From S146-42 sp965371965 (GTDB lineage Bacteria; Planctomycetota; Phycisphaerae; Phycisphaerales; UBA1924), in the NCBI GenBank assembly GCA_965371965.1, contig CBDVAM010000090.1:1-14116 (forward strand): a DNA stretch of 14,116 nucleotides, in the 5' to 3' direction. Numbering within the stretch: the first letter of the stretch is position 1; every line of letters begins with the position of its first letter. Position numbers and translations under genes: made by a program. Under the pieces are notes generated by a model. That model was not told the origin of the DNA. It saw nothing but the letters and a program-made list of their open reading frames with translations, and did not search any database. Positions 1 to 5,942 of the stretch are shown here, piece by piece.

Positions 1-210
1 TGAACGCCTTTAGAATACATCACAACAAATGGATTCAAATGAAAGGGCGGGCGAGGCAATCCCGATGAACGCGGTGGCGATAGCCGGGCGGAGTAGAAGC
101 CTGGCGAGTCCCGTGGGTTGATCCAACTGTGGGATTCACCGGATTCGGTCCAAGTCTGGTACCGGCACGGGCGAGGGGTCCGTGCAAGATGAGGATCGAG
201 AGCCGCCTTG

Positions 211-219
211 TGGTACAAT
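211..219 (+). promoter_or_regulatory. Extended -10 promoter, leaderless type, for the DUF433 gene
   Basis: TG-G-TACAAT forms an extended -10 element (TACAAT at 214-219, TG at 211-212). The ATG of the DUF433 gene lies six bases further on, at 226, so transcription would start at or next to the start codon and there is no room for a Shine-Dalgarno site. No good -35 hexamer is visible about 17 bases upstream, as is common for extended -10 promoters. Seen in sequence; promoter activity is inferred. Confidence 0.6.
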
Positions 220-225
220 CTAGGC

Positions 226-444
226 ATGGCTCATGTCGAGCGCAACCCGAAAATCCTTGGCGGCGAGGCGTGCTTCGCTGGAACACGAGTGCCGGTGCGG
301 TCGTTGTTCGATCACCTCAAGCGTGGTTACTCGATCGACGAGTTCCTGGCTCAGTTTCCGACGGTGTCCCGCGAGCAGGCCGAGGGCGTGTTGGATGAGG
401 CGGGCGGACGCTTTGCGCCAGACTCCAGGCGCGCCGCCGGATGA
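226..444 (+). CDS. DUF433 family protein (putative antitoxin)
   Basis: A 72-residue protein of the DUF433 family, with the typical opening NPKILGGEACFAGTRVPV and a helical DNA-binding-like part (LFDHLKRGYSIDEFLAQFPTVSREQ). These small proteins commonly sit directly before DUF5615 PIN-like proteins and are regarded as antitoxins of a type II-like pair. That role is family inference. I prefer the ATG at 226 to a TTG at 208, because the likely -10 box (214-219) lies inside the longer version. The stop overlaps the next start (ATGA at 441-444), so the two are translated together. The 12-residue tail (GRFAPDSRRAAG) is low-complexity. Confidence 0.85.
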   Translation: MAHVERNPKILGGEACFAGTRVPVRSLFDHLKRGYSIDEFLAQFPTVSREQAEGVLDEAGGRFAPDSRRAAG

Positions 445-764
445 AGGTGTTGCTCGACGAGAACCTTCCGCACGATTTTCGGCGCCGGATCATCGGGCAT
501 GATGTGTTCACCGTCGCGTACATGGGCTGGCAGGGTGTCGAGAACGGCGAGTTGCTCGAGCGTGCGGCGGAGGCAGGCTTTGACATGCTCCTTAGCAATG
601 ACGCCGGGCTCGCGTATGAGCAGAATCTGGAAACTCTCGCCGTAGCCGTGATTCTCGTGAAGGCTCCGACAAACGCGCTGGAAGACCTGGATCCTCTGGT
701 TCCGGCGATCTTGGAGGCGATGTCGTCGATCCGGGCGAGAACGCTGGTTCGCCTCGGCGAATAG
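441..764 (+). CDS. DUF5615 family PIN-like protein (putative toxin)
   Basis: A 107-residue protein matching the DUF5615 PIN-like family: start MKVLLDENLP, then a GWQGVENGELLERAAEAGFD segment, then LLSNDAGL. The acidic residues expected for a PIN nuclease metal site are present (D6, E7, E40, D48, D54). The family is predicted to be an RNase-type toxin; activity is not proven for most members. It overlaps the DUF433 gene by four bases (ATGA), the usual arrangement of this pair. Length is normal and no frameshift is seen, so the module looks intact. It is followed by a GC-rich hairpin at 779-800. Confidence 0.85.
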   Translation: MKVLLDENLPHDFRRRIIGHDVFTVAYMGWQGVENGELLERAAEAGFDMLLSNDAGLAYEQNLETLAVAVILVKAPTNALEDLDPLVPAILEAMSSIRARTLVRLGE

Positions 765-778
765 GCCGGCCTGTCTCA

Positions 779-800
779 CCCCCGTCAACAAGGGCGGGGG
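779..800. terminator. Possible hairpin after the DUF433/DUF5615 pair
   Basis: CCCCCG (779-784) and CGGGGG (795-800) can form a six-pair stem with a ten-base loop, 15 bases after the toxin stop. There is no T-tract behind it, so it could be a weak or factor-aided terminator or a chance GC hairpin. Confidence 0.3.
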
Positions 801-870
801 CCAACTACGTTCTCAACTCAATCACCAACTCCGCCCACCTCCTACACTCCCCGCCCGAGGAGGCCACGCC

Positions 871-2205
871 TTGCTGACCCTGCCCGCCCAGACCCTCGTC
901 AGTGCGATCACCTTCCTGCTCTTGATCCAGATCGTGCTGGGCACGGTCGCGTATCTCGGCTACGCCGAGCGCAAGGGCGCGGCGTACATCCAGGACCGCA
1001 TCGGACCCAATCGCGTGGGATTCGACTTTGGCCTGAAGTGGCTCAAGCCGCTGCGGGGGATGTGGGGGCTGGGCCAGTCGATCGCCGACGGGATCAAGTT
1101 CCTGGTCAAAGAGGACTACTCGCCCGACAACGTGGACAAGCGTCTATTCACGCTCGCGCCCATCCTGGTGCTCGTCCCGGCGCTGATCGGGATCGCGATC
1201 ATTCCCTGGGGCGGGACCTGGATCATCGAGGACGATATCCACATCTTCGGGCTGGTCACGTTTCAGGCCGGGCCGGTTGTCGTCGCCGGGCTCAACGTCG
1301 ACGCCGGGATCATCTATCTGCTGGCGGTCGCGAGCCTCGGGGTCTACGGCGTGACGCTCGCCGGATGGTCCTCCAACAACAAGTACTCGTTCCTCGGCGG
1401 CCTGCGGGCCACCGCCCAGATGATTTCTTACGAGATCCCCATCGGGCTCATGGTGATCGCGGTGCTGCTCATGGTCGGCTCGCTCTTGCCCGGTGACATC
1501 CTCGCGCACCAGCGCGAGCACGGCTGGCTGATGTTCGCCCAGCCGATGGCCGCGTTGATCTTTTTTATCGCCATCCTCGCCGAGGGCAGCCGCCTGCCGT
1601 TCGACAACACCGAGGCCGAGCAGGAGCTCGTGGGCGGGTATCACACCGAGTACAGCTCGATGCGGTTCTTGATGTTCATGCTCGCCGAGTTTGCGCATGT
1701 GATTACGGCCAGCGCGTTCTTCGTGCTGCTGTTCCTGGGCGGGTGGTCGATCATGCCGTTCGTGGACATCCTGCCCGAGGAGGCGACCGGGCTGGGTGGC
1801 CTGCTGATCGTGGGGGCGAAGTTCGGGGTCTTCTTTTCCAAGACGCTTGCGGTGGTTCTGTTCATGATCCTCATCCGCTGGACGATCCCCCGCCTGCGGT
1901 ACGACCAGGTGATGATGATGGCCTGGCAAACGATGATCCCGCTGAGCCTGGTCGTCGTCGTGGTCACCGCCGTCATGGTCTACCTGCGCCTGGACACGCT
2001 CGTGCCGATGCTCATCGCCAACGGCGTGCTCTTCGCACTGTTCATGGGCATCTACCCGCTGCTGCCGAGGGCGAAGACCAGCCGGCGGATCCCGCTCTAC
2101 GGCTCGCGATTCAACCCGGTCGAGGGCGAGCGTGTCGTCGCGCAGCCGCAGGACCCGCAGGCCCGCGAGGACCACCCGATCCGCACGGCGATGCCCGCCA
2201 ACTGA
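871..2205 (+). CDS. nuoH: NADH-quinone oxidoreductase subunit H (NuoH)
   Basis: Membrane subunit H of respiratory complex I (NDH-1), which lies at the junction of the peripheral arm and the membrane arm and forms much of the quinone chamber. Family hallmarks are clear: YAERKGAAYIQDRIGPNRVG at residues 31-50, the segment NNKYSFLGGLRATAQMISYE, and EGSRLPFDNTEAEQELVGG near residue 238, all linked to quinone binding. Several hydrophobic helices span the rest. At 444 residues it is longer than the roughly 325-residue E. coli protein, mostly through a longer middle and a polar C-terminal tail (from about residue 398). The start is a TTG at 871 with a strong site GAGGAGG (857-863) seven bases upstream. 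No other nuo gene is adjacent: a toxin-antitoxin-like pair precedes it and a repeat/hairpin follows, so it appears to be transcribed alone. Confidence 0.96.
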   Translation: MLTLPAQTLVSAITFLLLIQIVLGTVAYLGYAERKGAAYIQDRIGPNRVGFDFGLKWLKPLRGMWGLGQSIADGIKFLVKEDYSPDNVDKRLFTLAPILVLVPALIGIAIIPWGGTWIIEDDIHIFGLVTFQAGPVVVAGLNVDAGIIYLLAVASLGVYGVTLAGWSSNNKYSFLGGLRATAQMISYEIPIGLMVIAVLLMVGSLLPGDILAHQREHGWLMFAQPMAALIFFIAILAEGSRLPFDNTEAEQELVGGYHTEYSSMRFLMFMLAEFAHVITASAFFVLLFLGGWSIMPFVDILPEEATGLGGLLIVGAKFGVFFSKTLAVVLFMILIRWTIPRLRYDQVMMMAWQTMIPLSLVVVVVTAVMVYLRLDTLVPMLIANGVLFALFMGIYPLLPRAKTSRRIPLYGSRFNPVEGERVVAQPQDPQAREDHPIRTAMPAN

Positions 2206-2209
2206 TAAG

Positions 2210-2235
2210 AGGCCCTGGCGCAAGCCTGGGCTCTT
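2210..2235 (+). repeat. Terminator-like repeat, copy 1 (plus orientation)
   Basis: First of three copies of a GC-rich element, five bases after the nuoH stop. Each arm is itself an imperfect hairpin (CCCTGG-CGCAAG-CCTGGG with a T:T mismatch). Copy 1 is a perfect 26-base inverted match to copy 3 (2802-2827) and matches the complement of copy 2 at 21 of 22 positions. Copies 1 and 2 could therefore pair into one long stem with a 41-base loop just downstream of nuoH. It probably acts as its 3' processing or termination signal, although only CTCTTCC follows here. Confidence 0.75.
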
Positions 2236-2273
2236 CCCTCACATGACACAGAGTGCGTTTCGAGGCTCAAGAA

Positions 2274-2295
2274 AGCCCAGGCATGCGCCAGGGCC
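2274..2295 (-). repeat. Terminator-like repeat, copy 2 (minus orientation)
   Basis: Second copy: AGCCCAGGCATGCGCCAGGG plus CC on the plus strand, differing from copy 3 by one base (A for T at 2283). Read on the minus strand it is a hairpin followed by TTTCTT, like a leftward terminator, yet no leftward gene now lies immediately upstream of it. Copies 2 and 3 lie in the same orientation and flank the zinc-ribbon gene. Confidence 0.7.
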
Positions 2296-2327
2296 GTTGT
2301 TTCATTTTCAACAGGAAAGTTTGACAT

Positions 2328-2356
2328 TTGACGCCAGTGGTGTTTTGCAGTACTCT
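2328..2356 (+). promoter_or_regulatory. Possible sigma70-type promoter for the zinc-ribbon gene
   Basis: TTGACG (2328-2333), a 17-base spacer and TACTCT (2351-2356). The -35 is good and the -10 is weak (3 of 6). A second TTGACA lies at 2321-2326. Initiation near 2363 would give a leader of about 25 bases containing the ribosome site at 2377. Confidence 0.35.
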
Positions 2357-2387
2357 CTCCATTGGCACGGTGCGATGGAGGTGTAGG

Positions 2388-2711
2388 ATGGCTTTGACGA
2401 CATGTCGGGATTGCGGTTCCCCTGTTTCGACTGATGCCGAAGCGTGCATCCATTGCGGATGTCCGATCGTCAGCCCAATTCGAACGAGAAACGCAAGGAC
2501 GCAACTCGTTGAACAAACAGCGAAGCGCTACAAGGCTTGGCAGTTGATTGGGGCTCTCTCGATGGTGGCGAGTGTTGTTCTCGTTAGCGTCGGGGCCTCG
2601 GTTGGGGACGAGCCCAATATTGTACCGGCAATGGTCGGAATTCTCGGGTTCATTCTCGGAGCGTTCGTGTATCTTGTTGCCCGTTTTCTCGCGTGGTGGA
2701 AGCACGGGTGA
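2388..2711 (+). CDS. Small zinc-ribbon protein with two membrane segments
   Basis: A 107-residue protein with an N-terminal zinc ribbon, C6-X2-C9 and C20-X2-C23 (TCRDCG ... ACIHCG), then a basic linker and two hydrophobic helices at about residues 52-72 and 78-103, ending in WWKHG. The layout suggests a membrane-anchored zinc-ribbon domain facing the cytoplasm. The family is of unknown function and I do not recognise a partner. I chose the ATG at 2388 because GGAGG (2377-2381) lies six bases upstream; longer in-frame starts would read through that site and the promoter. The base composition is visibly less GC-rich than that of its neighbours and it is bracketed by repeat copies 2 and 3, which hints at acquisition. 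Confidence 0.75.
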   Translation: MALTTCRDCGSPVSTDAEACIHCGCPIVSPIRTRNARTQLVEQTAKRYKAWQLIGALSMVASVVLVSVGASVGDEPNIVPAMVGILGFILGAFVYLVARFLAWWKHG

Positions 2712-2797
2712 ACCAAACGGTCGAAGAGAGTCTGATCTGGACGCACTGGCGCACATCCGGGCTTGACTGATACTCGAACAGCATCCTTTAGTTCATG

Positions 2798-2827
2798 AAA
2801 AAAGAGCCCAGGCTTGCGCCAGGGCCT
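2798..2827 (-). terminator. Intrinsic terminator, repeat copy 3 (leftward)
   Basis: On the minus strand the repeat hairpin (CCCTGG-CGCAAG-CCTGGG, one mismatch) runs straight into CTCTTTTTT (T-run from plus-strand AAAAAA at 2798-2803). This is a standard rho-independent terminator for leftward transcription. It lies 17 bases beyond a duplicated 3' end of the leftward secreted-protein gene (2845-2891), which suggests that it was that gene's original terminator. It is a perfect inverted copy of the element after nuoH. Confidence 0.7.
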
Positions 2828-2844
2828 CAACTCGAAAGAAACTC

Positions 2845-2891
2845 ACTGCATCGACTTCAGATCGCTCGCCGGGGCGAGGAAGAACGAGATC
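2845..2891 (-). repeat. 47-bp direct repeat, copy A: detached 3' end of the leftward gene
   Basis: Matches 3271-3317 at 46 of 47 positions (G at 2879, A at 3305). Read leftward it encodes the same final residues, ISFFLAPASDLKSMQ, and then stops with TGA, whereas the intact gene stops with TAG. The match ends within the stop codon. The copy sits just before the terminator at 2798-2827, so this looks like the gene's ancestral 3' end, now separated from the rest by the 379-bp segment that carries the toxin remnant and the YgiT gene. Confidence 0.9.
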
Positions 2892-2960
2892 TTTGTCATA
2901 ACCGTGTATGAGCCCGATCCCGACCGTTGGGACCGGACTTTCTCGCATAGGATTCCATGA
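2889..2960 (+). pseudogene. Truncated DUF4258-type toxin, C-terminal tail only
   Basis: Reading toward the YgiT gene, this frame encodes IFVITVYEPDPDRW and DRTFSHRIP before TGA at 2958-2960. From family knowledge, the typical C-terminus of DUF4258 proteins is VITVY-P-P--W---F, and DUF4258 genes normally stand directly before YgiT-type zinc-finger genes. The stop overlaps the YgiT start (ATGA), as in intact pairs. Everything upstream is missing: the homologous tail begins exactly where the 47-bp repeat ends, and the frame then runs into repeat DNA with no plausible start. The remnant should encode no functional toxin. Confidence 0.75.
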
Positions 2961-3184
2961 TGGCATGTCCGATCTGCAAGCACGGCGAACTCCAAGAAGG
3001 CACGACGAGTGTCACGCTTGAACGTGACGATCTGACGCTTGTGATCAAAGGTGTTCCCGCCAGGGTGTGCGATAACTGCTCAGAGGCATTTGTGAGTGAA
3101 GGCGTTTCGCGCAAGCTGCTCAAACAGGCCACGGCGGCGTCCGAAGAAGGGGTCCAGGTCGAGGTCCGCCAGTTCGCGGCTTAG
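2957..3184 (+). CDS. YgiT-type zinc finger protein (orphaned antitoxin)
   Basis: A 75-residue YgiT/MqsA-N-type zinc finger: C4-X2-C7 (ACPICKHG) and C38-X2-C41 (VCDNCSEAF), then a short helical tail. The segment between (GTTSVTLERDDLTLVIKGVPA) is the usual strand-rich part. Such proteins are antitoxins or antitoxin-like partners of DUF4258 or HigB/MqsR-type toxins and bind zinc. Starts at 2957 and 2960 are equally plausible; both overlap the stop of the toxin remnant. The toxin is lost, so this is either a relic or serves another toxin in trans. Lacking its own visible promoter or ribosome site, it may be poorly expressed. Confidence 0.85.
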   Translation: MMACPICKHGELQEGTTSVTLERDDLTLVIKGVPARVCDNCSEAFVSEGVSRKLLKQATAASEEGVQVEVRQFAA

Positions 3185-3268
3185 CAACACCGCGACTCGG
3201 TCTCCTTGAGTCGGTCTTTCGGGGTGGAACTTCCTTGTCACGGCCCGATTCGATCAGATCACCACAAT

Positions 3269-4279
3269 CTACTGCATCGACTTCAGATCGCTCGCCGGGG
3301 CGAGAAAGAACGAGATCGGCAGCAGGTATCTCCGCCCGCGATGGATGTAGTGCCTGCCGCTGAGGATCACCGCTCGCGACTCGCCGGTGCGCGCGATCGC
3401 CAGTTCCATCTCCGCCAGCGTCGAGCTGGGCAGCAGCACGATCGGATCGCTCTTGGCGTCGTCCTGGTCGGCGCTGAGCGCGAGGCGCCCGTTGATCAGC
3501 CGCGTCACCCGCCCGCGTCGGCGGATCACCAGCTTGCCGTCGTTGAGCATCGCCTCGCCTCGCTCGGCGTTGCTCGATGTCGACGGGCGATCGAGATTCT
3601 CGGTCAAGCCACCTTCGCGCTCGAGTTGCTCGAGCAGAGCCGCGACCCGCGGATCGCTCGTCCGCCCCGAGCCCGGCGTGGACTCAGACTCAGCGGCTTG
3701 CGGTTCGGTGTCGCCGACGACGGGGTCCGGCAGATTCTGGGCCAGATTCTGGGGCGGAGTTTCGGGCTGTTCGCGCGTGACGGCGAACAAGGTTGGCAGC
3801 AGATAGTTGCGGTCGTGGTAGACCAGCACCTGCCCGCTCAGCATCACCCGCACGCCCGCCGGGTTGTCGGCGACACGCCCCTCGAGCTCCTCGAGCGTTG
3901 CGCTGGGCAGCAGGACCATCGGCGGGTCGCGTCGCCCCGAATCGTCGGCAGACGAGATGAAGATCCACTCGCCGGTTGGCGCTCGCACCAGCCCGCCCAC
4001 GCGCTGGACGAGGAAGGCACCCTCGGGCAGCAGCCTTCCCAGCGGCACCGCGATGTCTTCGCCCAGGAGCCCCGCGATCGCGTCGCTGGGCGTGGGCTCG
4101 CCGGGCAAAACCGCCCGCGTGCCGGTCGAAATCGAGGGGATAACGATCGTCGGCTCGATCCGGATGGGCGCCTGCCCGACGGTCGGAGGCAGGATCTCGT
4201 CCTCCTCGAACTGTCCGAGGGCGGTGTGTGCCAGGAGCCCGAGGGCGAGGCTCGCGAATCCAATCTCTCGTCTGCGCAT
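3269..4279 (-). CDS. Secreted protein of unknown function with an internal tandem duplication
   Basis: A 336-residue protein that starts MRRREIGFASLALGLLAHTA with a cleavable signal peptide (probable cleavage near ALG-QF), so it is exported. I do not recognise the family. Two similar modules are visible, at about residues 94-167 and 256-325. Both contain a strand-rich start, (D)P-VLLPS-TL-E-E and then V-LSG----H--RYLLP--F. The linker between them (about 170-250) is rich in P, Q, E and S. ATG at 4279 has GAGGGG nine bases upstream; an in-frame ATG at 4285 is possible but too close to that site. The last 47 bases recur at 2845-2891, so the present 3' end lies at a rearrangement junction. A 14-bp palindrome lies just upstream of the start. 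Confidence 0.8.
   Translation of the reverse strand: MRRREIGFASLALGLLAHTALGQFEEDEILPPTVGQAPIRIEPTIVIPSISTGTRAVLPGEPTPSDAIAGLLGEDIAVPLGRLLPEGAFLVQRVGGLVRAPTGEWIFISSADDSGRRDPPMVLLPSATLEELEGRVADNPAGVRVMLSGQVLVYHDRNYLLPTLFAVTREQPETPPQNLAQNLPDPVVGDTEPQAAESESTPGSGRTSDPRVAALLEQLEREGGLTENLDRPSTSSNAERGEAMLNDGKLVIRRRGRVTRLINGRLALSADQDDAKSDPIVLLPSSTLAEMELAIARTGESRAVILSGRHYIHRGRRYLLPISFFLAPASDLKSMQ
3271..3317 (-). repeat. 47-bp direct repeat, copy B: present 3' end of the secreted-protein gene
   Basis: Partner of 2845-2891 (46/47 identical, same orientation, 426 bp apart). It forms the last codons of the leftward gene. After it comes about 80 bp with no recognisable terminator, in contrast to copy A. 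Confidence 0.9.
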
Positions 4280-4298
4280 GCTCATGCACCCCTCATCG

Positions 4299-4312
4299 GG
4301 CGGATATCCGCC
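4299..4312. other. 14-bp perfect palindrome before the secreted-protein gene
   Basis: GGCGGATATCCGCC is a perfect palindrome 19 bases upstream of the ATG at 4279 and next to its ribosome site. It could be an operator or an RNA hairpin affecting translation. There is no further support, and in GC-rich DNA a palindrome of this length is only mildly unexpected. Confidence 0.35.
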
Positions 4313-4414
4313 GGATCGTTCGCGGATCTTCAAGCCGGCGGTGGCGGATCAGATCCGGGACCCGATCTCATACAGTCTAGAGCCCGCTTCGACGCACCAA
4401 TCCGCCCGATGGCG

Positions 4415-4443
4415 TTGACGGGCTGGGAATCGGGCGGTAGCGT
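4415..4443 (+). promoter_or_regulatory. Possible promoter for tRNA-Cys
   Basis: TTGACG (4415-4420), a 17-base spacer and TAGCGT (4438-4443). A start near 4450 would give a short leader of about 20 bases before the tRNA at 4470. The -10 is weak. Confidence 0.4.
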
Positions 4444-4469
4444 TGGTCTCGGCGGGCCTCCCGCCAGCC

Positions 4470-4543
4470 GGCCGTGTGCCCAAGTGGACTAAGGGGACGG
4501 ATTGCAAATCCGTTATTCGTGGGTTCGAATCCCACCGCGGCCT
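4470..4543 (+). tRNA. tRNA-Cys (anticodon GCA)
   Basis: A complete 74-base cloverleaf. The acceptor is GGCCGTG (4470-4476) with CGCGGCC (4536-4542), one G:U pair, and discriminator T4543. The D arm closes with CCC/GGG. The anticodon stem is ACGGA/TCCGT with loop TTGCAAA, anticodon GCA at 4504-4506. The variable loop is five bases. The T arm is GTGGG-TTCGAAT-CCCAC (4519-4535). The 3' CCA is not encoded, so it must be added after transcription. It decodes UGC and UGU as cysteine. Confidence 0.96.
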
Positions 4544-4773
4544 CTTTCTCGGCTCGTCGAGTCGCCCAGAGCCTCGCCGGGGGATGTGGGCCGGCGCGGC
4601 CAGATCTCAGAACTTGACCACCGTGAATCCACAGGTTTTCAACAGCGCCCATCTCCCTGTCGGTTGCGCGATGGCGTGATCGCGTGCGGTTTCACGCCAA
4701 TCCTCTCGCCCGTTCCGCATTCTCCGGTCGCCAAGAAATCATCCACGCCCGACAAGACAAACCCGCCGCGATG

Positions 4774-4782
4774 TGGTACATT
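4774..4782 (+). promoter_or_regulatory. Extended -10 promoter for the SKF/FPIYD gene
   Basis: TG-G-TACATT (TACATT at 4777-4782) repeats the extended -10 pattern seen before the DUF433 gene (TG-G-TACAAT). Initiation near 4789 would leave a leader of about 20 bases before the ATG at 4809. No convincing -35 is seen. Confidence 0.45.
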
Positions 4783-4808
4783 CTCTGCAACAAAGGACTG
4801 ACCAGAGC

Positions 4809-5627
4809 ATGGAACGCTCAAACACCGCAACACCATTGGTGCCAAACAGTGCGCGCGAGGCGCAGGCGCGGACCTCGCCAAGAGAACGCAAGGGGATCTT
4901 CGGCGACGGCGAGAGCCGCGTGCTCAAGCTGTCTGCCTCGCCCTCCAGTGCCGTTGAGCTCTCCAGCCGCCAGATCGACGCCGCAAACCGCCTGTTCGAT
5001 CGTCTGGAGCACTGGCGTGCATCGCTCCGGGCGGCGTACGCGTTGTCGAGCAAGATGCCGGGTTTCACCGAGGAGGCCGCGGTCATCAAGATCGTGACGA
5101 CCAAGTCGCTCTTCGGCGGGGGGATGCACACGGTGCTGGCGATGGCGAACCACGTCGAGCGAGTGCTCGCCGCGGCGGACCCCGCGGTCAGCCCGCCGGA
5201 CCTGGTCGAGCGTCTGAGCGAGCCACCCTCACCCAAGGGCCAGCCCCGGAGGCGTCACCACAGCTTCGCCAGCAAGTTCGCCCACTATTTCATCGATCCC
5301 GACCGATTCCCGATCTACGACCAGTACACCACGCGGATGGTCGCGTACCACCTCGGCCCGCGCAACCGCGTCGTCGATGATGAGCACCGCTATCGCGAGC
5401 ACGTCGCCAACTTCCGGCGTCTGCGCGGCCTGAGCGGCTTCAAGGGTCGCAAACGCGAGCTGGATCGCTATCTCTGGATCTCGGGCCAGTATCGCCAGTG
5501 GCGCGACAAGCCGCGCACGCGGATCAACGCCGAGCTGCGCGATCTGTTCGAGAATCCCCAGGGCGACACCGCAAGCGACATCGAGACCATGACCACCAAG
5601 CCCGAGACCGGGACCGCGTGGCTCTGA
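4809..5627 (+). CDS. Protein of unknown function with SKF...FPIYD motif
   Basis: A 272-residue soluble protein with no signal peptide or membrane segment. The most distinctive part is residues 152-173, with SFASKFAHYF and, after a short loop, DRFPIYDQY. A second conserved-looking stretch is RELDRYLWISGQYRQW (216-231). From memory, the order S-K-F, P-I-(Y/F)-D and (L)D-x-(Y/F)-L-W recalls uncharacterised helix-hairpin-helix/OGG-like or DUF6308-like proteins; this is a weak lead, not an assignment. The first 40 residues look disordered. ATG at 4809 is preferred over a GTG at 4773 because the -10 box overlaps the longer version. The gene stands alone, between tRNA-Cys and a convergent operon. 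Confidence 0.75.
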   Translation: MERSNTATPLVPNSAREAQARTSPRERKGIFGDGESRVLKLSASPSSAVELSSRQIDAANRLFDRLEHWRASLRAAYALSSKMPGFTEEAAVIKIVTTKSLFGGGMHTVLAMANHVERVLAAADPAVSPPDLVERLSEPPSPKGQPRRRHHSFASKFAHYFIDPDRFPIYDQYTTRMVAYHLGPRNRVVDDEHRYREHVANFRRLRGLSGFKGRKRELDRYLWISGQYRQWRDKPRTRINAELRDLFENPQGDTASDIETMTTKPETGTAWL

Positions 5628-5632
5628 TCTCA

Positions 5633-5662
5633 TTCGGTTCGGTTGTCTAATACGAACCCGAA
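5633..5662. terminator. Possible bidirectional hairpin between convergent genes
   Basis: TTCGGTTCG (5633-5641) and CGAACCCGAA (5653-5662) pair with one bulged base. The hairpin lies between the stop of the rightward gene (5627) and the stop of the leftward [2Fe-2S] gene (5697). No strong T-tract on either strand. Confidence 0.35.
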
Positions 5663-5696
5663 GCGCGAGCGGTTGGTCTGTCCGTTGCGAGCGAGA

Positions 5697-5942
5697 TCAC
5701 GCCGATCCGGATCCCTCGAAGACTGTGAACCTGGTCCGTCCGGTCTGGAGCATCAGGCGGATATACGGCTCGCACGTGCCGCAGCCGGTGGTGCATCCGG
5801 TCATCCGGCGGAGTTCTCGCAGCGTGAGATCGACCACGCCGGGATCTGCCGCGGGCGTCGCGCCTCGCGGCTCGATCTGGCGTGCCAGGATCTTCAAGGA
5901 TGCGAACGTCACGTCGTGGCAGACACAGCGATCGACGCCCAT
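5697..5942 (-). CDS. BFD-type [2Fe-2S]-binding protein
   Basis: An 81-residue protein resembling the bacterioferritin-associated ferredoxin (BFD/Fer2_BFD) fold: C6-X-C8 (RCVCHDVTF), then C54-X2-C57 in TGCTTGCGTCEPYIRLML. These four cysteines match the cluster ligands of the family; C50 is an extra cysteine. The gap between the two pairs is longer than in classical Bfd. Start at 5942: the prepilin stop and this ATG overlap as TGATG, a sign of translational coupling; a GTG at 5972 would overlap more. It is the last gene of the cobalamin-riboswitch operon, so a redox role linked to cobalamin or iron is possible, but that is inference. Confidence 0.88.
   Translation of the reverse strand: MGVDRCVCHDVTFASLKILARQIEPRGATPAADPGVVDLTLRELRRMTGCTTGCGTCEPYIRLMLQTGRTRFTVFEGSGSA

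Noticed and set aside
1..207. Possible gene fragment at the left edge (frame 3 open to base 70; leftward frame 35-286)
   Set aside because: Too short, no recognisable motif, and the leftward frame overlaps the DUF433 start region; I see nothing supportable in this stretch.
1144..2223. Leftward open frame of 359 codons
   Set aside because: Antisense to nuoH; composition dominated by H, R, D and Q with no domain.
3206..4492. Rightward open frame of 428 codons
   Set aside because: Shadow of the leftward secreted protein with signal peptide; it also runs into the tRNA gene.
4589..4601. Hairpin-forming GGCC-GGCGC-GGCC downstream of tRNA-Cys
   Set aside because: Short and without a T-tract; in GC-rich DNA not distinguishable from chance.
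4377..4652. Leftward frame of 91 codons with VGFEPTNNGFAIRPLSPLGH
   Set aside because: This is the antisense translation of tRNA-Cys, a well-known spurious 'protein'; the strand holds a structurally perfect tRNA.
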